Origin: Streptococcus salivarius
Lineage (GTDB): Bacteria; Bacillota; Bacilli; Lactobacillales; Streptococcaceae
Direction: 5' to 3'
Assembly: GCF_000785515.1 (NCBI RefSeq)
Contig: NZ_CP009913.1
Coordinates: forward strand, 1,020,001 to 1,084,000
Length of the DNA: 64,000 nt
The notes below the pieces were generated by a model that searched no databases, was not told where the DNA came from, and was given only the letters and a program-made list of their open reading frames with translations. Position 1 is the stretch's first letter. Every line of letters begins with the position of its first letter. Shown piece by piece: positions 54,959-63,718 of the stretch. Made by a program: the position numbers and the translations under genes.

Positions 54959-55083
54959 TATTTAGGTACAACGTTGATAAATAAGTATTTCGGCGAATGT
55001 ATTTGCATATCGAGTATTAAACTACTACAGAATGTAATTTATGTTCATTAACACATTTTCTGAAAAAGTGGTAGAATAAAAGT

Positions 55084-55098
55084 GTGAAAACGTTCTTA
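55084..55098 (+). promoter_or_regulatory. Weak cre-like sequence
   Basis: GTGAAAACGTTCTTA has the central AANCG core but two mismatches to the cre consensus. It lies 64 bp before the phasin-like gene. Confidence 0.3.
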
Positions 55099-55161
55099 TA
55101 TTTTCTGAAGAAGTAGCTAGTCTATTTCTTTGCTTTTCCTACTTAGATGGAGGTAACGATA

Positions 55162-55440
55162 ATGAATGATTTGAAAAAAGTTCTCTTAGCTGGTATTGGC
55201 TTGACTGCTATGACAGTTGATAAAGCTGATAGTTTTGTCAAAGAGTTAGTTGAAAAGGGGCGTTTGACTGTTGAAGAAGGTAAGGAACTAGAACAAGAGC
55301 TCAAACGTCAAAGTAAGGAAGAAGCTCAAGAATTTTTGAATAAACTTGATGCTAAGAAATCTTCAATTGAGTATGCGACTAAGGATGATGTGAAACGTCT
55401 TGAAGAAAAACTTGACGCTTTGCTCAGTCAAAATAAATAA
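55162..55440 (+). CDS. Phasin-like small protein
   Basis: 92 residues: a short hydrophobic start (VLLAGIGLTAMTVDKADSF) and then amphipathic, charged helices (ELEQELKRQSKEEAQEF, DDVKRLEEKLDALL). This matches the phasin-like proteins found next to UbiB-family kinases in Firmicutes. GGAGG at 55149-55153 selects ATG 55162. Likely partner of the next gene; the role is not established. Confidence 0.7.
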   Translation: MNDLKKVLLAGIGLTAMTVDKADSFVKELVEKGRLTVEEGKELEQELKRQSKEEAQEFLNKLDAKKSSIEYATKDDVKRLEEKLDALLSQNK

Positions 55441-55457
55441 AATGTAAGGAGACTAAA

Positions 55458-57035
55458 ATGGCAAGTAAACGATTGAGACATGTGTTGAAGGTTTTCTCGT
55501 CAGTTGGTCTCCTTTCTTATCGTGAAAAACACCTTCCTCAAGACCAACAGACAACACCTGTCAAGCTACGCCAAGCCTTTGAGCAATTGGGGCCTAGTTT
55601 TGTTAAAATTGGTCAAATCCTATCCACGCGCTCTGACCTTTTGCCAGAGGCCTATATCAGAGAATTATCAAAACTCCAGAGCTCAGTTCCTCCCTTGAAT
55701 AAAGAGGAAGTCATGACGGCCATTAGGCGAGAATTACCTAGTGGGCTTTCTGACAGTTTCCTTGATTTCTCGGAAGAGCCCTTGGCTTCTGGTTCTGTAG
55801 CTCAGACCCATAGGGCTAGATTGTTATCTGGTCAGGAAGTGATTGTAAAAATTCAGCGACCTGGTATTGATGAGGTCGTTAAGGAAGATATTCAGCTTCT
55901 CATTAAGCTTGCACGCCATATTCCAAAGCATTTTATACCTATGGTCGATGTTCAGGAGGTTTTGGAAAATCTGCGAGAAACCCTAATTAAGGAACTTGAT
56001 TTCAGAAATGAAGCAGAGGCCATGAAGCGTTTTAAGGCAAATAACAGGGCTGTTGCTTGTCTAGGTGTCCCGGAGGTCTATGATTCCTTTACGACGCCAC
56101 ACCTCATAGTCGAAGAGTACATCGATGGGATTCCACTTAATGACTACAGCCAACTGATTGAGGCTGGCTATGACCTGGAAGATGTGGGCAAGAAACTCAT
56201 GTTGTCATTTATCAAGCAGGTTTTCAAAGACGGCTATTTTCATGGTGATCCTCATCCTGGAAATCTCTTGGTACGTGATGGTAAGATTTATTTCATTGAC
56301 TTTGGGATTATGGGAGAGTTGGAAGTTGGGATGCGTGCGTCCTTAAATGACATCCTATATAGTTTTACTGCTCAGGATGTTGACGGCATGACTAAGGCTA
56401 TCTTGTCAGTTACCCAGTTTGATAATGGTCTAAACCGTGCGGTCCTAAGTCAGGATGTAGAGCAGATGCTGGGGCGTTATTCTGGTGTTGACTTGGGAAG
56501 TCTATCCATGACAGATTTACTAGAGGATTTACTGGCTATTTTCCAGAAGAATCATCTTAAAGCCTCGTCTCAAATTACCATTTTGGAGAAGGCTTCGCTT
56601 CAAATTGAAGGTATTTTCCGAGAGTTGGCCCCAAATATGGATTTGATGACTTTGGCCAAGGATTATTTCCTAGAAAATATGGGCCCTGACATGCTTAGGC
56701 AGGCCCCGAATAAAGAGAGTATCTTGATTGAACTCTTTTATCTGATTCGCAATGGAAAAAATATTCCGCGTCGCCTACATCAGCTCTTAGAGCAGATTTT
56801 AAACGGACGAATTGTGGTAAACCATGATTTTATCAACTTTTCAGGTCGAATTAAAGTCTTTGAGAAAGTTTTAAATAATCTGGTTTTAGCCTTGTTGACA
56901 TTGGGATTTCTACTTTCCGGTGCCCTTTTGGCCAATAAATCAGGTTTTGAAAATCTTGCCTGGCTATTTCATGGACTTGGAACTTTTCTAGCTTTGATCA
57001 CGGTAGTGCGTATAATATTTAAGAAAAAAGGATGA
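55458..57035 (+). CDS. ABC1/UbiB-family atypical kinase
   Basis: 525 residues. Family motifs: the KxGQ block in PSFVKIGQILSTRSDLLPEAY, the Ala-rich loop ASGSVAQTHRARLL, the Lys in VIVKIQRPG, FHGDPHPGNLLV as catalytic loop and IDFGIMGE as DFG. Two C-terminal membrane helices. In other bacteria UbiB supports ubiquinone synthesis, but streptococci make no ubiquinone, so it probably has a lipid or membrane role here. AAGGAG precedes the ATG; it ends 3 bp before the next gene. Confidence 0.88.
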   Translation: MASKRLRHVLKVFSSVGLLSYREKHLPQDQQTTPVKLRQAFEQLGPSFVKIGQILSTRSDLLPEAYIRELSKLQSSVPPLNKEEVMTAIRRELPSGLSDSFLDFSEEPLASGSVAQTHRARLLSGQEVIVKIQRPGIDEVVKEDIQLLIKLARHIPKHFIPMVDVQEVLENLRETLIKELDFRNEAEAMKRFKANNRAVACLGVPEVYDSFTTPHLIVEEYIDGIPLNDYSQLIEAGYDLEDVGKKLMLSFIKQVFKDGYFHGDPHPGNLLVRDGKIYFIDFGIMGELEVGMRASLNDILYSFTAQDVDGMTKAILSVTQFDNGLNRAVLSQDVEQMLGRYSGVDLGSLSMTDLLEDLLAIFQKNHLKASSQITILEKASLQIEGIFRELAPNMDLMTLAKDYFLENMGPDMLRQAPNKESILIELFYLIRNGKNIPRRLHQLLEQILNGRIVVNHDFINFSGRIKVFEKVLNNLVLALLTLGFLLSGALLANKSGFENLAWLFHGLGTFLALITVVRIIFKKKG

Positions 57036-57038
57036 AGT

Positions 57039-57659
57039 ATGATTGAAACAACTAGGCCCGAGCTTGTGGCCTATCAAGAAGAGCGTTTAGACAAATTTGT
57101 GAATGAAAATCAGAAGTTAGACAAAGGCCAAATTGTTTTTGCAGGGGACTCCATCACGGAGTTTTTTGCATTGAAAAAATATTTGGGTCGAGAGGTCCCC
57201 TTGGTAAACCGTGGGATTGCTGGAACAGACTCGGTTTGGCTTTTAGAACACCTTAAAGAGCAAGTTTTAGATTTGGAACCCAGTAAATTGGTACTCTTGA
57301 TTGGTATTAACGACATCGGAAGGGGCTACCCCATTCGAGATATTGTCAATCGTATTTCCGATATTATCATGACAGTTCGTCAGGAATCCCTCTTTACTGA
57401 GGTCTATTTGCTGAGTGTTTTTCCGGTTAGTGAAAATTCACAATATGCTTCTAAGGTTAAGATTCGAAATAATGCGACTGTCCGTGAACTTAATCAACAA
57501 TTAGCTGTTCTCCCTGGTGTGACCTATGTTGATCTTTATGATTACCTGACAGATGCCCAAGGACAGTTAAATGACACTTACACAACGGATGGTTTACACT
57601 TGAGTCCACAAGGTTATCAAGTCCTAGCAGAACCAATCAAGAAGGAGATTTTAGAATGA
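57039..57659 (+). CDS. SGNH/GDSL-family hydrolase
   Basis: 206 residues with all four SGNH blocks: IVFAGDSITEFF (Ser), the Gly in RGIAGTDSVW, LIGINDIG (Asn), and TTDGLHLSPQGYQ (Asp and His). No signal peptide, so an intracellular esterase or lipase-like enzyme, substrate unknown. It overlaps the patatin gene by 4 bp, so two lipid-type hydrolases are coupled behind the UbiB-like kinase. Confidence 0.87.
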   Translation: MIETTRPELVAYQEERLDKFVNENQKLDKGQIVFAGDSITEFFALKKYLGREVPLVNRGIAGTDSVWLLEHLKEQVLDLEPSKLVLLIGINDIGRGYPIRDIVNRISDIIMTVRQESLFTEVYLLSVFPVSENSQYASKVKIRNNATVRELNQQLAVLPGVTYVDLYDYLTDAQGQLNDTYTTDGLHLSPQGYQVLAEPIKKEILE

Positions 57660-58507
57660 AGGTAGGTTTAGTCCTTGAAGGCGGAGGCATGCGTGGCTTA
57701 TACACTGCTGGTGTTTTAGATGCCTTTTTAGAAGCTGGAATCAAAGTAGACGGTGTTGTATCAGTATCAGCTGGAGCGCTTTTTGGTGTTAATTACCTTT
57801 CTAACCAGCCCAAAAGAGCCCTTCGCTACAACAAACGATTCATGGGAGACCGTCGCTACATGAGTTTCTGGTCATGGCTGACGACCGGTAACTTCGTTAA
57901 TAAGGAGTTCTCCTATTATAAGGTTCCAATGGAGTTAGACGTTTTTGATCAGGAGGCCTTTGCTGATTCGGGCGTTCCCTTCTATGTGGTTACTACAGAT
58001 ATTGAGACCGGCAAACCAGACTATATCAAGATTGATCATGTCTTTGAGCAAATGGAAGCCCTTCGTGCAAGTTCCGCCCTGCCTTTGGTTTCTGAAATTG
58101 TCGAGTACAAGGGTAAACGCTATATGGATGGTGGACTGTCTGATAGTCTTCCCATTGATTTTATGGAGAATTTGGGCTTTGACAAACTTATTGTCGTTCT
58201 GACGCGTCCTAAGGGTTATCGTAAAGAGCCATCTAAAACGAGTAAGCGAATCTACAAGCTCTTTTACCGCAAATATCCTGAATTTGTCCAAGTAGCATCA
58301 AATCGCCATATCCACTACAATAAGAGTATTGAAAAGATTGAGGCTTTGGAAAAAACTGGCAATCTTTATGCCATTCGTCCAGAGCATGCGCTTGAAGTTG
58401 GTCGATTGGAGAAGGATCCTGAAAAATTTGAGGCCATCTATCAAGAGGGATTGGAACAAATGCGAAATGAGATGTCTCATCTCAAAACATTTCTTGGAGA
58501 CAACTAA
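57656..58507 (+). CDS. Patatin-like phospholipase
   Basis: 283 residues. Oxyanion-hole LEGGGMRGLYTAGVLDAF, nucleophile elbow VSVSAGALFG (family GxSxG relaxed to S-x-S-A-G) and the catalytic Asp in MDGGLSDSLPI. Bacterial patatins cut acyl esters from phospholipids. ATGA overlap with the SGNH gene. Cytoplasmic in appearance. Confidence 0.88.
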   Translation: MKVGLVLEGGGMRGLYTAGVLDAFLEAGIKVDGVVSVSAGALFGVNYLSNQPKRALRYNKRFMGDRRYMSFWSWLTTGNFVNKEFSYYKVPMELDVFDQEAFADSGVPFYVVTTDIETGKPDYIKIDHVFEQMEALRASSALPLVSEIVEYKGKRYMDGGLSDSLPIDFMENLGFDKLIVVLTRPKGYRKEPSKTSKRIYKLFYRKYPEFVQVASNRHIHYNKSIEKIEALEKTGNLYAIRPEHALEVGRLEKDPEKFEAIYQEGLEQMRNEMSHLKTFLGDN

Positions 58508-58536
58508 AAACGTGCTCGGTTGAGCACGTTCTTTTA
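58507..58536. terminator. Bidirectional terminator
   Basis: AACGTGCTC (58509-58517) pairs with GAGCACGTT (58522-58530), flanked by A's and T's, between two converging genes. Confidence 0.85.
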
Positions 58537-58537
58537 G

Positions 58538-59875
58538 TTATTGATTTGTCGAGCTTGACGGCGTTTTTTTGACTTTTTGACGACGTTTTTTCTCATTGAT
58601 AAAAATTAAGTAGAGCACGTAAAGTGGTAATAAGAGAAAGCAGAACAAGGCAAAATGTTTCATAAAGTTATGCTTATTGCTTTTTTGTTTCTCTTTTTTA
58701 CCTCCTGAAAAGAGGAAGAAGCCAGTTTTAGTTGCCTTGACAGTACTTGCTGTAATCTTAGGTGACACTGTTTTTAAGCCATTATCGACAAGGACATAAT
58801 CATCTTTAACACTAATCTTAGGCTCTTGTCCTTTTTTGACTGTGGCATAGACATCTTTTTGGACATCGTATTTTTTACCATCAATCTTTTGTTTGCCCTT
58901 GCTTAGGACTTTCTTGTAGGAATAGTCTTTAAACATTTTCTCAATGAGGGAGTTACCGAAGGCATGACGGATTTTTTCGCTACTTTCGTCTTCCCAATTT
59001 CCAACGCCCAAGATAACTGAAATGACACGTTGATTTTCTCGTTTGCATGTGGAGATGTAGTTGTAATCTCCACGAGGACTTGAGCCTGTTTTTAGGCCAT
59101 CGACTCCTTTGAGGCCATAATCAGCACCAGGCAAGGAGTAGTTGTAATTTTCAAAGGTTTCCTCGTATGGTGTTCCTTTTTTGACAGTTACTGTCTGTTG
59201 GCTAGTGTATTTAAGGATTTCAGGGTGATGTTTGATAAGGTTATAAGCCATGATAGACAAATCACGAGCTGTCGTCTGGTTAGAGTGGTTATTGTCATAA
59301 CGTTTAGGCGTGTAGTAGCCTTTGTAAGATGCCGCCCCAGCTCCAGAGGCATTATACCATTTAGTGTTTGTCATGCCGAGCTCTTTAGACTTTTCGTTCA
59401 TGCGATCAATCCACTTGTCAGGATCATTATTACTGAGATAGTTGGCAAGCATGACTGTTGCTGCATTTGAAGAGGGAACAGCTGTCATAGTGATAAGTTC
59501 CGAAACCGTGTATTTAACTCCAGAAACAATCTTGTTGTTTGAGATTTCGTAGATATTAGCAATAGCCTCATCGGTTGGCTTGGCTGTAATCACGGTGTCT
59601 TCTTTGATTTCTCCCTTTGACAAAGCATCAAAAACCAGGTAGAGAGACATGGCCTTACTCATGGAAGCGGGGTCACGTACTTCATCAATGTTATCTTGCC
59701 AAAGGATGTCCCCAGTATTGGCATCAATCAAAAGTGATGATTTAGGTCGATAGGTCTCGGTGGCTTCCTTGTAGCCTGCTTTTTGTGCAATATCTACCAG
59801 TTGGTCAGCGGACGACAGACTGGGAGCTAAAGCCAAACTAGCTACCAGGAAGAGTCCTAACAATTTCTTTTTCAA
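58538..59875 (-). CDS. D-alanyl-D-alanine carboxypeptidase, copy A
   Basis: 445 residues, low-molecular-mass PBP that trims the last D-Ala from peptidoglycan stem peptides. Signal peptide (LALAPSLSSADQ, about 24), SxxK at Ser71-Lys74 in ASMSKAM, SxN in AVPSSNAAT, KTG in GLKTGSSPRG, then a C-terminal PBP5-type beta domain, a membrane helix (about 405-425) and a basic tail. It begins with TTG (59875-59873) with AAGGAA ahead. A TGC-TATAAT promoter is at 59976-59968 on the minus strand. Confidence 0.92.
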   Translation of the reverse strand: MKKKLLGLFLVASLALAPSLSSADQLVDIAQKAGYKEATETYRPKSSLLIDANTGDILWQDNIDEVRDPASMSKAMSLYLVFDALSKGEIKEDTVITAKPTDEAIANIYEISNNKIVSGVKYTVSELITMTAVPSSNAATVMLANYLSNNDPDKWIDRMNEKSKELGMTNTKWYNASGAGAASYKGYYTPKRYDNNHSNQTTARDLSIMAYNLIKHHPEILKYTSQQTVTVKKGTPYEETFENYNYSLPGADYGLKGVDGLKTGSSPRGDYNYISTCKRENQRVISVILGVGNWEDESSEKIRHAFGNSLIEKMFKDYSYKKVLSKGKQKIDGKKYDVQKDVYATVKKGQEPKISVKDDYVLVDNGLKTVSPKITASTVKATKTGFFLFSGGKKEKQKSNKHNFMKHFALFCFLLLPLYVLYLIFINEKKRRQKVKKTPSSSTNQ

Positions 59876-59967
59876 AATAATTTCCTTAGTAACAACGTTT
59901 AGACACTCTTAAAAGCATCCTTTAATCTATTTTTGTTATATGTTTGTAAAAAAAGTCATACTCGTCT

Positions 59968-59976
59968 ATTATAGCA
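59968..59976 (-). promoter_or_regulatory. Extended -10 promoter of carboxypeptidase copy A
   Basis: Minus-strand TGC plus TATAAT, about 95 nt before the TTG start, leaving a fairly long leader. Confidence 0.5.
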
Positions 59977-60029
59977 TAGTTTTGGGTGGTTTTATCAGTA
60001 TTCTTGGGGGACTTCCTTGAATAGAGTAT

Positions 60030-60056
60030 AAAAAAAACGTGTCATGGACACGCTTT
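60030..60056 (-). terminator. Terminator of carboxypeptidase copy B
   Basis: Minus-strand CGTGTC (60052-60047) with GACACG (60043-60038), then a run of T's. Confidence 0.85.
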
Positions 60057-60059
60057 CTT

Positions 60060-61406
60060 TTATTTATTGATTTGTCTTGCTTGACGACGTTCTTTGACTC
60101 TTTGACGACGTCCTTTTTCATTAAGGTAAATCAAGTAGAGGAGACCAACTGGGATAAGGCATAGCAACCAGAAATAAACTGGTAGTTGGCCATTATTTGT
60201 TGCTTTAGTAGCCTTTTTATCTTTTTGGTTACTTCCAAAATCGAACCATCCCTTAACTTTAGTTGCCTTAACAGAAGTAGCCTTGATATTAGGTGATACT
60301 GTCTTCAGACCATTATCAATGACAATGTGATCATCTTTAACAGAGATTTTAGGGTCTTTGCCTTTTTTGACTGTGGCGTAGACATCTTTTTCGACAGTGT
60401 ACTTTTTACCGTCGATTTCTTGATCACCCTTGCTAAGAACTTTCTTGTAAGAGAAGTCTTTATACATTTTCTCAACGAGGGCATTACCAAAGGTATGACG
60501 GATTTCTTCACCTGTTTGGTCAGACCAATCACCAGAACCCATAATGACAGCAATCATACGTTGATCACCACGCTTGATAGTATCAATATAGTTGAAGGCA
60601 CCTTCTGGGCTTGATCCTGTCTTCAACCCATCAACCCCATCAATTCCGTATTTAGCTCCTGGAATAGAGTAGTTATAAGTTTCGAAGGTTTCCTCGTAAG
60701 GTGTTCCCTTTTTAACTGTGACAACAGGTTTGCTAGTGTACTTGAGAATTTCTGGGTATTTCTTGATGAAGTTATAGGTCATGATAGCCAAATCACGCGC
60801 AGTTGTTTGGTTGGTTTGGTTGTTATCATAACGTTGAGGACTGTAGTAACCTTTGAAGGCAACAGCAACGGCACCAGAAGCGTTAAACCATTTGGTATTG
60901 GTCATCCCTAGCTCTTTAGATTTTTCATTCATCATGTCAAGCCATTTATCAGGATCATTATTGGTCAAGTAGTTGGCCAGCATCACGGTTGTAACGTTAG
61001 AGGAAGGCACCGCCGTCATAGTGATGAGTTCTGAAACCGTATAATCAACACCCGCAACAATCTTGTTGTTGGAAATTTCGTAAATATCGGCAATAGCTTG
61101 GTCGGTTGGAGTAGCTGTGATAACAGTATCTTCAGAAATCTCTCCTTTAGACATAGCTTCAAAGACCAAATAAAGTGTCATGGCCTTAGACATAGAAGCA
61201 GGGTCACGCACCTCGTCAGCATTTTCTTCCCAGAGGACATCTCCGGTATTGCCATCAATTAAGAGGGTTGATTTGGGGCGATAGGCCTCAGTGGCTTCAG
61301 TATAACCAGCAGCGCGTGTGATATCCATCAATTCGTCTGCACTAGACAAACTCGGTGCTAGGGCTAGACAAGCTGCTAAAAGGACGGCAACAATTTTCTT
61401 TTTCAC
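60060..61406 (-). CDS. D-alanyl-D-alanine carboxypeptidase, copy B
   Basis: 448 residues, paralogue of copy A with the same layout: signal peptide, Ser71-Lys74 SxxK, SSN, KTG in GLKTGSSPEG, beta domain, C-terminal membrane helix (about 408-428) and basic RRQARQINK tail. Starts GTG with AAAGGAG upstream; own extended -10 promoter and terminator, so independently expressed. It resembles pneumococcal DacA/PBP3, which keeps septum placement correct. Which copy is the orthologue cannot be told here. Confidence 0.93.
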   Translation of the reverse strand: MKKKIVAVLLAACLALAPSLSSADELMDITRAAGYTEATEAYRPKSTLLIDGNTGDVLWEENADEVRDPASMSKAMTLYLVFEAMSKGEISEDTVITATPTDQAIADIYEISNNKIVAGVDYTVSELITMTAVPSSNVTTVMLANYLTNNDPDKWLDMMNEKSKELGMTNTKWFNASGAVAVAFKGYYSPQRYDNNQTNQTTARDLAIMTYNFIKKYPEILKYTSKPVVTVKKGTPYEETFETYNYSIPGAKYGIDGVDGLKTGSSPEGAFNYIDTIKRGDQRMIAVIMGSGDWSDQTGEEIRHTFGNALVEKMYKDFSYKKVLSKGDQEIDGKKYTVEKDVYATVKKGKDPKISVKDDHIVIDNGLKTVSPNIKATSVKATKVKGWFDFGSNQKDKKATKATNNGQLPVYFWLLCLIPVGLLYLIYLNEKGRRQRVKERRQARQINK

Positions 61407-61516
61407 AATGTGTCTCCTTTAATATCTATGGGGTTCTGTAGCTGTCAGAACCTATTTCTATCTATTAATAACATTTGCCTGTCAAAACCCTAAATTCAGT
61501 AGTGACAAACACTTTC

Positions 61517-61525
61517 ATTATAACA
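61517..61525 (-). promoter_or_regulatory. Extended -10 promoter of carboxypeptidase copy B
   Basis: Minus-strand TGT plus TATAAT (61522-61517), about 111 nt before the GTG start. Confidence 0.5.
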
Positions 61526-61611
61526 TATAAAAGTTATAGTTTTCCTAACATTCGGCATTTTAATGTAATTTTTAGAATCGATTGAAGGTTAAATAAAATA
61601 TAGTTGGAAAC

Positions 61612-61640
61612 AGAAAAAACGAGCTTACTTGCTCGTTACT
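61612..61640 (-). terminator. Terminator of the CDF exporter gene
   Basis: Minus-strand ACGAGC (61636-61631) with GCTCGT (61624-61619), then T's. The stop codon overlaps the stem. Confidence 0.8.
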
Positions 61641-62832
61641 TTTCATCTTTTATCCTTGTTACTTGGTGGTAAATCATGAACCAGGTTTCATTTCGACGCC
61701 AGATACTAGTGTGGAAATTTCCTCCCAACTCATAACTAATTAATTTCGTTTTTTGACTAACAGATGTCATCTTGAAGCTGTCAAAGTTATTGAGAAGTGG
61801 TTGTTGATTGGCGATGACTTCTTCACGAGTGTGATGATGACCATTTTCATCGATTAAGTAGAAGTCAGGTGCCAAGAGATTTTCATAGTCAGGAATTTTT
61901 GACAGAATAATCTTTTCATTGCGAGAGAGTTTGTGAAGGACATTGCCATAAATTTCATCTTCGGGAATAGCAGCGGGCTCTACGTGGACATCAGTGTCAT
62001 AAACGGAGAAACGCTTGCTGAGGACCTCCTCGATTTGTTCGGTAATGGCATGACTCTCGTAAACAGAGAGGTCAGGATTCATTTCAACCACAATATCAAG
62101 ATAGACGTTGCTACCATAAGAACGGCCACGTTGCTTTTTAACCTTAGTGACTTTTGGAATCTCAAGAATGGCTTTTTCATAGGCCTTGAGGTTTCTCTCA
62201 TCGAAACCGTCTGACAAACTAAAGGTTGCTTCCATGAAGATATCATAGGCTGTCTTTAGGATGAAGAAGGTAATGATAATGGCAGTAATATAGTCGATAA
62301 TCGTCAGGTTGAAGGATGCTGCAACGATAGCGATTGAGGTACCAATAGAAGTTACAGCATCGGAGAGATTGTCCTTGGCAGCAGCAATCAAAGCACTAGA
62401 TTTTAGCTTTTTAGCAAGTCTTTTATTGTAAAAGTAAACGCCACACATGACGATAGCAGATAGGATACCAACAGTGGCACCAAGTGGATCAACCACAGTT
62501 TCCTCTCTTAGAAAAATCTTTCGGACTGTTTGAATGAGGACCTGGAAACCTACTACGAACATGATAAAGGAAGTGACTAGGCTTGATAAGTCTTCAATCT
62601 TCCAATGACCAAACCTATGATCTGCATCAGCTGGTTGACTAGCTAGGTGCAATCCAATGAGTAGGGCTACGTTCCCCAAAATATCTGACAAGTTATTGAA
62701 ACCATCGGCAATCAAAGAGCTAGAGTTTAAAAAGTGTCCAGCTAAAAGTTTTGCAATGGTAAGAAGAACGTAGGCAGCAATACTGACAATAGGACCTCGT
62801 CTAGCTGCTCTTAAATTTTCATACGTAGTCAT
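61636..62832 (-). CDS. CDF cation exporter, MntE-like
   Basis: 398 residues. Six membrane helices in the first 210 residues, then a cytoplasmic dimer domain. Metal-site segments: LIADGFNNLSDILG in helix 2 and AAAKDNLSDAVTS in helix 5, with HRFGHWKIEDLSSL after helix 2. The Asn/Asp arrangement resembles streptococcal manganese exporter MntE. ATG at 62832 has AAAAGG before it; longer versions start in the leader. Promoter TGC-TATAAT at 62874-62866 on the minus strand. Confidence 0.87.
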   Translation of the reverse strand: MTTYENLRAARRGPIVSIAAYVLLTIAKLLAGHFLNSSSLIADGFNNLSDILGNVALLIGLHLASQPADADHRFGHWKIEDLSSLVTSFIMFVVGFQVLIQTVRKIFLREETVVDPLGATVGILSAIVMCGVYFYNKRLAKKLKSSALIAAAKDNLSDAVTSIGTSIAIVAASFNLTIIDYITAIIITFFILKTAYDIFMEATFSLSDGFDERNLKAYEKAILEIPKVTKVKKQRGRSYGSNVYLDIVVEMNPDLSVYESHAITEQIEEVLSKRFSVYDTDVHVEPAAIPEDEIYGNVLHKLSRNEKIILSKIPDYENLLAPDFYLIDENGHHHTREEVIANQQPLLNNFDSFKMTSVSQKTKLISYELGGNFHTSIWRRNETWFMIYHQVTRIKDEK

Positions 62833-62865
62833 AGGATTACCTTTTCTCTTAAAATACAAGTTTAA

Positions 62866-62874
62866 ATTATAGCA
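62866..62874 (-). promoter_or_regulatory. Extended -10 promoter of the CDF exporter gene
   Basis: Minus-strand TGC plus TATAAT (62871-62866), 33 bp before the start. Confidence 0.6.
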
Positions 62875-63003
62875 TAAAACTATAATGAGTTAAAGGTTGT
62901 AAGCCCTTTAAACTTGTGGATTCATTCATTTTTAAAACTTTATAGAAAATGCCTAGTAATCAGGGTGTTTTTTCAGTATTTTCCGAATATTCCCTACAAA
63001 TTA

Positions 63004-63012
63004 TGGTATAAT
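63004..63012 (+). promoter_or_regulatory. Extended -10 promoter of ung
   Basis: TGG plus TATAAT (63007-63012), 33 bp before the ung start. Confidence 0.6.
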
Positions 63013-63045
63013 TTAGGGTGTAAAACAGTCTAAAAAGAGGTTTTT

Positions 63046-63699
63046 ATGGAACATTCGACATGGCACAAGCTTCTGAAAGAGGAACTGCCAGATCATTATT
63101 TTTCAAAGATAAATCAGTTTATGGATCAGGTTTATAGTCAGGGAACGGTTTATCCGCCACGTGACAAGGTTTTTAATGCCTTGTTGGAGACCCCATTTGA
63201 AGAAGTGCGGGTGGTAATTCTTGGTCAGGACCCTTATCATGGGCCTCATCAAGCACAGGGACTATCCTTCTCAGTACCTGATAGCCTTCCTGCTCCCCCG
63301 TCTTTGAAAAATATTCTCAAGGAGTTAGAGGAAGATTTGGGTCCTAGACCCTTTCATGATTTAACGTCATGGGCTGAGCAAGGGGTGCTTTTGCTTAATG
63401 CCTGTCTGACAGTTCCAGCTGGTCAAGCAAATGGGCACGCCGGTCAGGTTTGGGAACCATTTACAGATGCTGTGATTAAGGTTCTCAATCAAAAGGATAC
63501 TCCTGTTGTCTTTATACTTTGGGGTGGCTATGCTCGTAAGAAGAAAGCTCTGGTTACCAATCCAAAGCATGCCATTATTGAGAGTGCCCATCCGAGTCCC
63601 TTGTCGGTCTATCGTGGTTTTTTTGGCAGCAAGCCTTTTTCAAAAGCCAATGCCTACCTTGTATCTCAAGGCCAATCCCCAATTGATTGGTTGAAGTAA
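63046..63699 (+). CDS. ung: Uracil-DNA glycosylase, family 1
   Basis: 217-residue DNA repair enzyme that removes uracil. Catalytic water-activating motif [20 protein letters not shown], the LLLNACLTV Asn-containing strand, and the DNA-intercalation motif [18 protein letters not shown] precedes the ATG. It is 19 bp before pyrC, so the two are likely co-transcribed. Confidence 0.97.
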   Translation: MEHSTWHKLLKEELPDHYFSKINQFMDQVYSQGTVYPPRDKVFNALLETPFEEVRVVILGQDPYHGPHQAQGLSFSVPDSLPAPPSLKNILKELEEDLGPRPFHDLTSWAEQGVLLLNACLTVPAGQANGHAGQVWEPFTDAVIKVLNQKDTPVVFILWGGYARKKKALVTNPKHAIIESAHPSPLSVYRGFFGSKPFSKANAYLVSQGQSPIDWLK

Positions 63700-63718
63700 A
63701 ATAGAAAGTTGGAAGATT

